64,000 nucleotides of DNA from Theocolax elegans (taxonomy: Eukaryota > Arthropoda > Insecta > Hymenoptera > Cerocephalidae), in the NCBI GenBank assembly GCA_026168455.1, contig CM047430.1, forward strand, positions 29,479,237-29,543,236. Direction: 5' to 3'. Numbering within the stretch: position 1 is the first letter of the stretch; each line of letters starts with the position of its first letter. Under the pieces are notes generated by a model. The model was not told where the DNA came from. It worked only from the letters and a program-made list of their open reading frames with translations, and made no database searches. This document shows positions 22,021 through 32,601 of the stretch, one piece after another. The translations under genes were made by a program, and so were the position numbers.

Positions 22021-22210
22021 ATAAATAAATATTTCGATAAATCTAGTATCACGCCAACGTATTGGATGAAAAATGGTTCCAATTTGGGAAATAATTAGAA
22101 TTGGGCGACTCTACTTATTTCCCAATAGGAAATATGATTCAGGTCGGAAACCTTAATTTTACGAGGCGCATATAAAGTGTAAAGTGCGATATTGTGCGAA
22201 ATTTGAAATT
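22021..22210 (+). repeat. Dispersed ~190-bp repeat, copy 1
   Basis: It runs from acataaataaatatttcgat through cacgccaacgtattggatg and aataggaaatatgattcagg to tataaagtgtaaag. It is clearly similar to the reverse complement of 61311-61500. It lies just beyond the 3' end of a Mutator-like transposase, so it may be that transposon's subterminal region. Confidence 0.7.
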
Positions 22211-22498
22211 TTTTCCGAATTTGAAGCAAAAAGTGCTTTTTATGAGAAAAAAAAATCTCTTCAATGTACTGAAAAAGTCTTTTAGAAATTTATTTCCAAA
22301 AACCTTTTTGGTTTATATTGAAGAGTAGATAAAACTGAAGTTAAAAAACTTCGGATCGTTACGATAGCTTATTTATTTTTTTTTGCAAACACGCCTGCCA
22401 GTTTAGAAAAAGTGAAAAAACGAAAACTCGAGAAAAGGCGCTTTAAATTTTATGAACTGGAAAAATGTTAATTTTCGACTACTTACGGCAATAATTCG
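22211..22498. other. AT-rich 3' flank of the Mutator-like transposase
   Basis: No gene or clear terminal inverted repeat could be seen. The far end of the DNA transposon was looked for here and not found. Confidence 0.4.
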
Positions 22499-23597
22499 CT
22501 AATCAGCTATTCCTGCGCCATACAATAGACCTTCAGCTTCCTCATGGAACTCATTTTGTTGAAGTTGTTCAAGTCTACGGGCCGTACGAGCTTCATTACT
22601 GGAAAGAGACGAACGTCGTCTTTCTTGTTCAATCCGTTGTATGTCGACATTATCCGCAAACATTTTACATTGCTGGCCAATTTTCAAATTGAGTAATTGC
22701 ATGGTATGCAGAACTGCTGAATATCCTTCATTGAACATTCCTGCAGCCATATACGCAGCAATTTCTACGATTTTTTGACCATAATTGAGATGTTTCAGAG
22801 TTATGCGCCAGAAAGTGGAGTTGAACGATTCGATCGAATTTTGCGTGTGTCCACCTAAGCATCGCTTTTATACGTGCCCCACGCACTCTTTTTTTGTCAC
22901 AGGGTAATCATCACCATGTGGATTCATTTTTACAATAACATTGAAAGTTTTCGAATCGCCGTCGCCGATGTAATTCGTATACTTTACTCCCAAAATTTTC
23001 AACAGATCTCAAAAACATCTCCACGATTGAATCTACTTCCATCTTCCCTGCTGAACCATCGTGATTTGATCACTATACCATTCTTCAAATTCTTCTTCGT
23101 CTAATATATTCTTTTGTACAGCACATGAATGACAATATGCACTTTTTACAATAACGTCGACTACTTTGCCAGAGTAATATGCAATGAGCGTTGTAACACC
23201 AAACAATGAAGTAAAACCTCGTTTTTTCCAGGATCCATCGCCAGAAACTTTCAAACAGTCAGCAGATCTATCATGTTCTATATTTTTTCTTTCTCTTCTT
23301 TGACAGCTTTTTCACAAACGCTTTTGAACATTGATTTTGACGCTGTATATAAATGCTGCACAATTTGATCATACGTTGATTTTGCTAAAACTTGACATAT
23401 ATCCATAAGTCCACAAAACACATTGATACCTTCTCGTCCAACACCGAAAAGCTTCATAACAAAAACAATTCGTCTATTTATTTCGAATCCAGTGTTTATA
23501 AACGGTCCTGAATTTATTTCTCTATGACCACACATACACGATAATACAATTTTGAAACCTAAGCCTCGATGTCCGCTCTCTGAAAATTGTATATTTT
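22499..23597 (-). pseudogene. Mutator-like transposase, central and C-terminal parts (internal deletion)
   Basis: On the minus strand from 23597 the family blocks appear in order. RGLGFKIVLSCMCGHREINS is followed by INRRIVFVMKLFGVGREGIN, then SGDGSWKKRGFTSLFGVTT (likely first catalytic Asp) and HSCAVQKNI. In other frames there follow IGDGDSKTF (likely second Asp, near 22940) and KKECVGHV (near 22880). The next block is already LGGHTQN-IESFN (likely Glu, near 22850). The C-terminus ends EEAEGLLYGAGIAD at 22499. The region normally lying between ECVGHV and LGGHTQN is missing, so the copy has an internal deletion plus frameshifts. The N-terminal part is at 28274-28549, beyond a nested Copia. Naming follows the Mutator-like transposase domain; the superfamily is not certain. 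Confidence 0.75.
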
Positions 23598-23911
23598 TGT
23601 TGGAATACACCGATGTATATCCCTACTCTTTGCCTTCGTATTTAGTAAATATGATGTACACGTGGAAAGGTCTCACCGAGTAGGCATCCGAATTTTATTG
23701 TACCCCTTTTGGCCAGGTCAAGCAAGAGACCCAACGAGGAGTTCAGTTCAAGACCAGCTCTTGAGACGTTACCACATTGCGATTATACTTGCTCTTACAT
23801 TCATTCTTTATACATATATTTTATATCACTATTTTGTATCAAGTTAATTCCACTGTATATTGTATTATTGACATTTAATAAATACTTATTAAAATAATAT
23901 AAAGTCCAACA
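23598..23911 (+). repeat. Copia 5' LTR
   Basis: Begins TGTTGGAATAC and ends AAGTCCAACA. A promoter-like region precedes tatacatatattttatatc; a polyadenylation-type aataaata lies near the end. Confidence 0.93.
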
Positions 23912-23928
23912 GGTTATGGGCCCAGGAC
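23912..23928 (+). promoter_or_regulatory. Primer-binding site (half-tRNA iMet type)
   Basis: ggttatgggcccagga directly follows the LTR. This is the type of internal initiator-Met tRNA complement known from Drosophila copia, where a cleaved half-tRNA primes synthesis. Confidence 0.75.
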
Positions 23929-24029
23929 TTGTGTGAAAAACAGTGTCTGGACAGTTCGTGTAAACAGTGAAATTGTCTTCGTAGACAATATTCTGTGAAA
24001 GTGTTTTTTGTTTTCTTGAATAAGAAAAA

Positions 24030-25147
24030 TGTCAGAATATTATAAGTCTCCCGTCGCAAAAATTAAGCAACAGTAACTATAAAGTATGGAGTCAAAAAAT
24101 GGAAATGTTACTTGTCAGGGAGGATTTGTGGGACGTCATTACGGTTGCACCAGCAAGTGCGACAGATACAGCATGGCAGAAGAGAAACGATAAAGCTCGA
24201 GTGACAATTGGCTTGCATCTTGAGAACAATTAATTGAAGATTTCCAAGAAACTAACTCGGCTAAAGAAGCTTGGGAAAAGCTAAAAAATCATCACCAAAA
24301 GGCATTGTTAGCAGGCATTATCCATTTGTATAAAAAGGTATTTATGTTACGTTTGCCCAAAAGTGGTGATATGGAGAGCCATGCGGACGATCTGGTCGCG
24401 TTATTCGACAGATTAACGGCGCTTGGTGAAGAACTCAAGGATAGAATGAAAGCTGCCATAATGTTAAGCAGTCTCCCGGAATCATATGGCTCGCTGATCA
24501 ACAGTTTGGAATGTCGAAACGAAGATGATTTTACGCTTGAATTTGTGCGACAAAAGTTGATCGACGAAGATAGAAGGCGGAAGGATTGTCGAAGCGCAGA
24601 TTGCAAAGAAAACGGCGGAGAAGCAGCGCTAAAAAGCGTATTTAAGACGGTTTCGCCGAACTTTACGTGCTATTATTGTAAACAAACCGGCCATATAAAA
24701 AGGAATTGCCCGAAATTAAAAGAAAAATTAAAAAAGGGAAGGGCTGATAAAGTTTCAGAGTCTGTAAGCCCAGAACATTTGTTTATGGTTCAAGGAAAAA
24801 TGACGGAAAGAACGTGCTTAAGCAAGTCCATTCAAAGCTCTGCTGATTTATGGCTTGTAGATTTGGGAGCTACGAGCCACATGTGCAACATGAAGGATTT
24901 CTCTACTAAATTAGATTCGAGTATTCAAGGATTTGTTGAATTGGCCCAAGAAGGAAAAATGAGTGACGTATGTGGGGCTGGTAAGGTAACCATAAAAACC
25001 CTTGTAAACGGCCAGGAGAATATGATCACGTTCGAGGATGTGCTGTTTGTTCCATCGCTCCGAACAAATCTTCTTTCTGTAAAGAAATTAACCAACAACG
25101 GTTTTAAGCTAGGTTTCGAGAAAGACAATTGCAAGATTATTAATTAA
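24030..25147 (+). pseudogene. Copia gag and protease (frameshifted)
   Basis: The start ATG at 24030 is followed within 16 codons by a shift. Gag homology (NYKVWSQKMEMLLV) continues in another frame and shifts again near 24230. From 24305 an open frame of 280 codons carries the gag C-terminal helical region and a CCHC knuckle, CYYCKQTGHIKRNC (near 24667-24710). It also carries the protease motif, which reads LVDLGATSHM where Copia elements usually have Asp-Ser-Gly. The Ser-to-Leu change and the shifts indicate loss of function. Confidence 0.9.
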
Positions 25148-26229
25148 TGGAAATAAAATTGTCGCAGTTGCAGATATTGCTGAGAATACACATGGGTTAT
25201 ATGGAGTTAAGGCCGTCGTAGAAAAGGCCTGCGCAGCAGTAAAAACGGGAAAACATTGCGAAGATTGTCAATATGCGTGGCACAGGCGTTTCGGGCACAA
25301 GACCCGAGCGCAATAAAATACTTAACTGACAAAAGATTAGCTACCGGCATAAGTGTAAAAGATTGTGGGATTAGAGAGGTATGTGAATGCTGCATAAAAG
25401 GAAAAATAGCAAGACAACCTTTTCTGAAGGAGGCGGAGCGCAAGACACGCACGCCTTTTGATCTAATCCACACAGATGTTTGTGGCCCTATGCAAACGAT
25501 GACGCCGGGTAAGAAGAGGTATTTAATTACTCTCATTGACGACTATTCAAGGTATACAACGGTACATTTTACGGAAACTAAGGACGAAGCAAGTGTTTTT
25601 ATTAAGCAATTTATAAATAATGCTATAGCACAATTCAATAAAATTCCAAAGTGCATCAGATCAGATCGCGGACGCGAGTATGTGAACAAAGATTTACAGT
25701 GTTTTTTGAAAAATGAAGGAATTAGAATGGAATATACAGTAGCTTATTCACCGCAGCAAAATGGTGTTGCTGAGAGGAAAAACAGATCGCTTATCGAATG
25801 TCAAGGTGTATGCTTCTGGACGCAAATTTAGAGAAGAAATATTGGGCAGAAGCAGTGAATACAGCTGATTTTTTACAAAATCGTCTTCCTACAAGAAGTA
25901 CAGGTAAAACTCCATTCGAATTGTGGTATAATCGGCAACCAGATGTACGAAATCTGCATATATTCGGCTGTGAAGCTTATATTCAGATACCGAAGGAACA
26001 GCGACGAAAACTTGACGATAAAGCTGAAAAGCTTATTTTTATAGGATATTCAGAACAATCAAAAGCTTTTCGGTTTTTAAATTTACGTACAGAGCACGTG
26101 AAAGTGAGTCGTGACGTCATTTTCCTTGAAAAATATGAAAATCAACTTTTGTCTGAAAAAAGACAGAAGATGATGTATTTTTGCCGATTGCACAAGAGAA
26201 AACAAGTGAAACGGACAGTGAATTATTAA
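25148..26229 (+). pseudogene. Copia integrase (frameshifted)
   Basis: The zinc-binding region shows WHRRFGH in one frame near 25280 and CECC in the next frame near 25387. The core domain DDE residues lie in the frame starting 25256: IHTDVCGP, IRSDRGREY and PQQNGVAERKN. A one-base shift near 25800 leads into the frame 25798-26229, with the conserved MLLDA, PYEL-like TPFELWY and FGCEAYI blocks. Confidence 0.9.
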
Positions 26230-27935
26230 ATACTTCCCGTGAATCAATTACAAGTGCAGATAGTATTGAAAGTTTAAATGCACAAGAAGATCGACAATTA
26301 GCTGAGCCACGAAGATCGAATCGGTTGAATAGGGGCGTTCCCCCGGACAGGTATATGACAACCGCAAAAATGGTTATTGCTCGTAATGACGATCCAAGGA
26401 ATTTAGCAGAGGCTCTTTCAAGACCCGATAAAGAGAGCTGGAAAAAATCTATGGAGGAAGAAATTCACTCGTTGTTAGAAAATCATACGTGGGATATTGT
26501 GCCGATGTCAAGTGAAAATAATTTGATATCGTGTAAATGGGTTTTTAAAACAAAGCAAAATGCTCAAGGGGAAATCGAGCGGTACAAGGCGAGACTTGTA
26601 GCTCGTGGTTTTTCGCAGAAATACGGAGTAGATTACGATGAAGTATTTGCTCCGGTTGTACGGCAATCCATCTTTAAAATTTTACTTACTATTGCCGGTA
26701 AAGAAAATTTTATTATTAAACATTTTGATGCGAAGACAGCTTTCTTAAATGGAGAATTAGAAGAGGACATTTATGTGAAGCAGCCTGAAGGATTTAACAC
26801 AACGAGCCAAAAAGGAATGGTTTGTAAATTGAGGAAGGGTCTATATGGATTAAAACAAGCTGCAAAACTCTGGAACTATAAATTAAATAATATACTGCAG
26901 ACATACAATTTTATTCAAAGTAAAGCAGATTACTGCTTATATGTAAAGAAATTGAACACAGCAGTCATTTTTATTATTATTCACGTTGATGACTTTTTAA
27001 TTGCTGCAAAAGATATTAAGCAAATCCACGAGACGGCGGAGTTTTTAAGAAAGCAATTTAATCTCTTTGATTTGGGATACTTAAAACATTATTTAGGTAT
27101 TGAAGTTAAAATAAATGAAGATCATTTTTATTGCATCAAACAAACAAAGTATATAGAAAGTATCTTGCATCGTTTTGGATTAGAAGATGCAAAACCATCG
27201 AGTGTACCTCTTGATACTGGCTATTTGAAACTCAAAGAAGAAAGCTTGCCGATGGAAAATAGCGAAAGGTACCAACAATTGATAGGTGCATTATTATACT
27301 TGGCAGTAAACACGAGACCAGACATCACTGCCAGTGTTACTATATTGAGTCAGCGTAATAAACAACCAACAGCTGTAGATTGGACAGAAGCAAAAAGGAT
27401 TTGTCGCTATCTGAAAGGAACAAAGGACATCGAACTGATTCTGGGAAATCGACATGGAGATCAAGGTTTAGTCGGATATGCAGACGCAGACTGGGCGGAG
27501 AACAGAAGTGACCGAAAATCGAATAGCGGTTACATATTTAAATTTATGAATGCTCCAATTAGTTGGGCTTGTCGTAAACAAACCTGCGTCGCTCTTTCAT
27601 CTACAGAAGCAGAGTACATCGCATTAGGAGAGGCGTGCCAGGAGTGCATATGGTTAATTCGCCTATTAGAAGATTTTCTAAATTCACCATCACAAACTGC
27701 TTTGATGTACGAAGACAATCAAAGTTGTTTAAAACTCATTGGTAATAAAAAGTATAGCAATAGGACTAAACACATCGATACGAAATTTCATTTCATAAAA
27801 TCTTTGAAGCAAGATGGAGTTATTAAATTTGAATATTGTCCTACTGAGAAGATGATAGCAGATATGCTAACTAAACCGCTATCGAAAATTCGATTGAAAA
27901 CTTTGGCAAAATCCTCTGGACTTTCAATCGAATAA
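26181..27935 (+). pseudogene. Copia reverse transcriptase and RNase H (open, 584 codons)
   Basis: A continuous frame holds the whole RT and RNase H. RT begins with KWVFKTKQN (about residues 119-127), then ARLVARGFSQ, FDAKTAFLNGEL and the catalytic box HVDD at 268-271. RNase H acidic residues appear in YADADW (435/437), SSTEAEY (476/478), EDNQSC (512) and KHIDTKF (533). The upstream polyprotein is shifted, so this is listed as part of a broken gene even though this portion is intact. The stop at 27935 is 24 bp before the 3' LTR. Confidence 0.93.
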
Positions 27936-27950
27936 AAATATACCATCGTC

Positions 27951-27959
27951 GAGGAAGGG
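27951..27959 (+). promoter_or_regulatory. Copia polypurine tract
   Basis: gaggaaggg immediately precedes the TG of the 3' LTR, the normal location of the plus-strand primer. Confidence 0.75.
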
Positions 27960-28273
27960 TGTTGGAATACGCCGATGTATATCCCTACTCTTAGCCTTCG
28001 TATTTAGTAAATATGATGTACACGTGGAAAGGTCTCACCGAGTAGGCATCCAAATTTTATTGCACCCCTTTTGGCCAGGTCAAGCAAGAGACCCAACGAG
28101 GAGTTCAGTTCAAGACCAGCTCTCGAGACGTTACCACATTGCGATTATACTTGCTCTTATATTCATTCTTTATACATATATTTTATATCACTATTTTGTA
28201 TCAAGTTAATTTCACTGTACTTTGTATTATTGACATTTAATAAATACTTATTAAAATAATATAAAGTCCAACA
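27960..28273 (+). repeat. Copia 3' LTR
   Basis: 314 bp, nearly identical to the 5' LTR (for example gccgatg versus accgatg near the start). Followed by the ATTTT duplication. Confidence 0.93.
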
Positions 28274-28549
28274 ATTTTATTTGCAAGATCTGCAAATTAC
28301 GATATCAGAAATTGCAAAAAATACTGTGACAAACTCGATTATTCGATAGCAGTAAGTTGGATGCACAATGATGTTCTCGGTGCTAGCGGTGGCTAATTTT
28401 CTCTCAGTACTACTTGTGTTGCACTCTGTATCGTCTGATTCTGTTGTGAATTGATTACCATGGAATTTTCGTTTCCGTGGTTTTGCAGCACGATTACTAC
28501 TCGATATGTCACTTTTCGGACAACTAGACATGATTATATTGAAGCGCAC
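28274..28549 (-). pseudogene. Mutator-like transposase, N-terminal part
   Basis: A minus-strand ATG at 28549 opens a frame with basic RAAKPRKRKFHGNQFT (residues 20-35), a Ser/Thr-rich stretch and the conserved YRIIEF...CRSCK block (about 68-90). It runs into the Copia LTR. It is joined in family order to the blocks at 23597 and below. A start at this Met agrees with the family, where KRKFHGNQ lies close to the N-terminus. Confidence 0.75.
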
Positions 28550-28925
28550 TCGTCAATAGTCAGAGCAGAACTAAACGTTACGCCACAAACAGCTCTATAG
28601 GAAGCAGATACACACAGATTATATACCGATGACACATACTAAGGTTCAAAAGACGCTTCTATGAAAGCAAAATATTATTTCGAACAGCTGCTGAACCTTT
28701 TCAGGTATATAGTTTCGAGTTTAGAGACGAGTGGAGGAGCGTGCGCGTTTCAGTCTGACCGAGCACTGGCACTTGCTCGATGCCCCGTTGCGTTTAGTGC
28801 TGTATCTTCGGAAATACTACGAATCCGACTCTATAACTTCGGATATATGTTCTTATACATATAAGGAATAGATTTAAGCAATAAAAAAAATCGATTTTTT
28901 GAACGTTATAAATCAGGATACCCCC
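28550..28925. other. 5' end of the Mutator-like transposon with a TTAA-adjacent terminus
   Basis: Upstream non-coding sequence includes a GC-rich patch near 28730-28800. It ends with tcaggataccccc directly before TTAA (28926-28929), where decayed piggyBac coding sequence begins. This looks like the element's outer end inserted at TTAA. The opposite end was not found. Confidence 0.45.
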
Positions 28926-29870
28926 TTAAAAATAATAAAAGAGTTTACAATTGGAAGATCAACAAAATGCCAGAATAATCGCAGCCACGATTTCTTAGAT
29001 TTTCGATGTATTTTATACGTTGATATCAAATGATCCGCCTTATCGACAAATCCCATATATTTGTTGTAATCAGAACACATAACTGGACAATCAAAGAGAT
29101 TCAGTAAACCATCTTTTTGCCTTCGATTTACTGTTGTCATTTCACAAGGGTTGTGGTAATTTGATAAAAAATGAACTCCTTTTTTGTCCATCCATTTGAT
29201 ATAGCGCATATTAGTTTTGGAGATTCGAAAGTCATATTGTCCATGTTTTATTTGTTTATCAGGAATCACAGCTTTTGGTAAACTCTTACGATTAAACCGG
29301 ACAGTTCCACAAGCAAATATATTTTCTCCTTTCAACGCATGTAAAAGATCGATACCCGTAAAAAATTATCAAAATATACATGATGATTCTTACCAACGAG
29401 TTCACGCGTCAGATCTTTAACAACTCGTGCCCCTAAATTCTTTTCACGGTTATCTGTCTTACCTGTATAAACTTGGAATTCGCAAATGTAACCAGATTCA
29501 TCTGCGCGAACCCATAATTTGTAACCCCGTTTTACTGGTTTAGCTGGCATGTATTGTTTCAGGCTACTTCGACCTTTAAATTTCACCATAGATTCATCTA
29601 TGAACTGAAATTTGCTTGGTTTCCAGTATTTTTTAAAAGTTTCTTCTATTCTATCCAGAAGTGGTCTTAGTTTATACAACTTATCGTAATTTGACTCACC
29701 CCTTTTTGGTTAATGCTATTATCAGAAATATGAAGATTATTTAGAATAAATTCAAAACGGACTACAGTCATCAATAAACTTATGAATGGGTCATGTAATT
29801 TCGGATCCAATGACCAAAATCAGCAGTAAAAGGACAGTCTGCTCTATTTAGTGGATTTTTTTTGGACCAT
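28926..29870 (-). pseudogene. Second piggyBac transposase, decayed and truncated
   Basis: Minus-strand blocks in order: VVRFEFILNNLHISDNS (near 29790), YKLRPLLDRIEETFKKY, then FIDESMVKFKGRSSLKQYMP (first Asp, near 29600). Next come KLWVRADESGY, VYFDNF (second Asp, near 29365), KGVHFLSNYH, and MGFVDKADHL (third Asp, near 29040) to NSFIIFK. It is distant from the 11034 transposase. A premature stop at 29332, frame changes near 29690 and loss of everything after NSFIIFK show it is dead. The break coincides with TTAA and the end of the neighbouring Mutator-like transposon. Confidence 0.88.
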
Positions 29871-30271
29871 ACTCAATTAACCAAGTTATTGATATACTAT
29901 CAATGCCTCGGACCTTGTCCGCATAAAAATCACTAACAAAAGCGGACATGTTGTTCAACATCGTTACGTCTATAAGTTTAACCAGGGGCCTTATTCTCTA
30001 TATTACATACGATATATACGAAACACCGTGAATATATCGAAATATATCGTTTTATAACATTAATGTTAATGCGCATGCGCGTATAGGTATAGGAATGCAT
30101 ATTGCATACTCTATAGTATTTATATTGTTGATGTCGTTGATGATGAATTTGAGAAGTTTTAACGTAATTATTTAAATAAATAAACTAAATGGGAATCTCG
30201 AAAGTAAAAAGTATTTTATCAGCGACGTAAAATAATTTTATGTACTAAACTTATTATTTAAATATATATAT
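29871..30271. other. Unassigned spacer
   Basis: 29871-29990 has a short open minus-strand stretch that I do not recognise. From about 29994 (ggggccttattctc) the sequence could be the left end of the Harbinger unit, but no matching inverted repeat was found. The rest is AT-rich. Confidence 0.3.
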
Positions 30272-31598
30272 GGGAGATTCCATGTGAAGTGATCCAGGTA
30301 AAAAATAGAATTTTGTTTTAATGTATGGAATCAGTAGAAAACTACTTGAATAGAGTGTAGCTAAATTTTTAGACCTAAATTTCAATTAGTACCAGAGCTG
30401 TAACCAATCAAAAAATCGAATTTTTTTAAAAAAATGACTTATTGGCCATTTTTATCACTACATAACTCAAAATCTAACAATTTTTTCTTATATACATTAA
30501 ATTTGAAAAAGTTTATAAATTTCAAGAAGAATCTGTTGAAATATTTCATTTATATTAGTTTAACACATTGAATATAGTTATAATTAATAAAAACCTTTAT
30601 AGTAAAAAAAGGGTTGTACGATCAAAAATATTTTATCCATCCAAGAATCTAATTCATCGATGATTAATTACCTTCAAAATGGTGCAAAGTTTGAGTGCGG
30701 CAGAGCATTTCAGACAAAGTTATGGTGTTTTTAGGCAAATTTCTTAAAAAAAGAGAGCAAATGCATTTTATGAAAAAAACAGAGTAACCGTATACTTGCA
30801 TTCAAACAACACGGCACTATTATTCTTCAATAATACAAAAATATACTATTTAATGTTAGTTACTGATACTTTTCAATCTCTAAGCTGCTTACAAACACAA
30901 AGCAGTAGGTATAAGCAGTTATACCTGTTATATAATTGGATAAATACCTGAAACTTTTTATAATTCCAATAAATTCAATTATATAACAGGTATAACTAAA
31001 AGTATCAGACTTAAATAACAACTAAATAAAAGTATCAGTAACTAACAATAAATAGTATATTGTTTGAATGCAAGTATACGGTTAGTCTGTTTTTTTCATA
31101 AAATGCATTTGCTCTCTTTTTTTAAGAAATTTGCCTAAAAACACCATAACTTTGTCTGAAATGCTCTGCCGCACTCAAACTTTGCACCATTTTGAAGGTA
31201 ATTAATCATCGATGAATTAGATTCTTGGATGGATAAAATATTTTTGATCGTACAACCCTTTTTTTTACTATAAAGGTTTTTATTGATTATAACTATATTC
31301 AAAGTTTAAAAATAATATAAATGAAATATTTCAACTGATTCTTCTTGAAATTAATAAACTTTTTCAAATTTAATGTATATAAGAAAAAATTGTTAGATTT
31401 TGAGTTATGTAGTGATAAAAATGGCCAATAAGTCAATTTTTTCAAAAAATTCTATTTTTTGATTGGCTACAACTCTGGTACTAATTGAAATTCAGGTCTA
31501 AAAATTTAGCTACACTCTATTCAAGTAGTTTTTTACTGATTCCATACATTAAAACAAAATTCTATTTTTTAACTGGATCACTTCACATGGAATCTCCC
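30272..31598. mobile_element. Foldback palindrome, family C, 1327 bp
   Basis: Starts GGGAGATTCCATGTGAAG after ATATATAT and ends with its inverse before ATATAT. Arms of about 640 bp are centred near 30935. Arm differences are small indels and substitutions. The terminal words resemble families A and B (ATTYCAYGTGAAGTG). Confidence 0.88.
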
Positions 31599-31606
31599 AT
31601 ATATAT

Positions 31607-32601
31607 GGGGTATTCCACGTGAAGTGGTCCGATCAAAATTTTAAAATGCACCAAATTTTGGGTACACTTTGCAAATGTTTTTCAGAATACAGAAAAAAAT
31701 TTTTAGGTACTGGAATCTATTTGCTCAAAAGTTATTCTAACCTCAAAAAGTGAATTTTTCCATATTTTTTTCAACACCAGCTGGGTTTACCGCTATATAA
31801 CTCAAAATCTATCAACTTTTACTATAGAACATTATATGTAACATTCGTTGCTAATTATATCTAGAATTTATTCTTCTGGGTTAGAATTTCTAATCTCAAG
31901 GTCAATGTTACATAATCTACATGTCAATATTCAACTTAAAAAAAGTGCAAGTGCGCCACCTTTGATTTTTTTATCCAAAAGTCTAAAAGAAAGCTTGGAG
32001 CAATACCTTTCAAATGGTCTGTAGCATTTTTATGGCCTCCAATTCTGTAAAAAGTTATGATAATTTAAAGAAACACGAAATTTTTTTAAAAATTTAAATG
32101 GGAATAACATGTTAATTTTTGTAAATTTTTTGTCTTTATTTAAATTGTCATAACTTTTTACAGAATTGGAGGTTATAAAAATGCTACAGATTATTTGAAA
32201 GGTATTGCTCCAAGCTTTCTTTTAGACTTTTGGATGAGAAAATCAAAGGTGGCGCACTTGCACTTTTTTCAAGTTGAATATTGACATGTAGTTTATGTAA
32301 CATTAACCTTGAGATTAGAAATTCTAACCCAGAAGAATAAATTCTAGATATAATTAGCAACGAATGTTACATATAATGTTCTATAGTAAAAGTTGATAGA
32401 TTTTGAGTTATATAGCGGTAAACTCAGCTGGTGTTGAAAAAAATATGGAAAAATTCACTTTTTGAGGTTAGAATAACTTTTGAGCAAATAGATTCCAGTA
32501 CCTAAAAATTTTTTTCTGTATTCTGAAAAACATTTGCAAAGTGTACCCAAAATTTGGTGCATTTTAAAATTTTGATCGGACCACTTCACGTGGAATACCC
32601 C
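31607..32601. mobile_element. Foldback palindrome, family B, copy 1
   Basis: GGGGTATTCCACGTGAAG at the left and its inverse at the right; 995 bp, arms meeting near 32100. It is separated from the family C palindrome by only 8 bp of ATATAT. Very similar copies lie at 34752 and 50683. Confidence 0.9.

Larger units (their letters stand above)
23598..28273 (+). mobile_element. Copia (Ty1) retrotransposon, structurally complete, coding broken
   Basis: It has two 314-bp LTRs (23598-23911, 27960-28273) differing at few positions, and a 5-bp target duplication ATTTT (23593-23597, 28274-28278). A primer site matches the half-tRNA initiator-Met type. Gag, protease, integrase, RT and RNase H appear in Copia order, followed by the purine tract gaggaaggg directly before the 3' LTR. 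Several frameshifts disable the polyprotein. It is inserted in the Mutator-like transposase: the coding sequence on each side (ICRSCK and FSESGHRGLGF blocks) joins when the element is removed. Confidence 0.95.
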
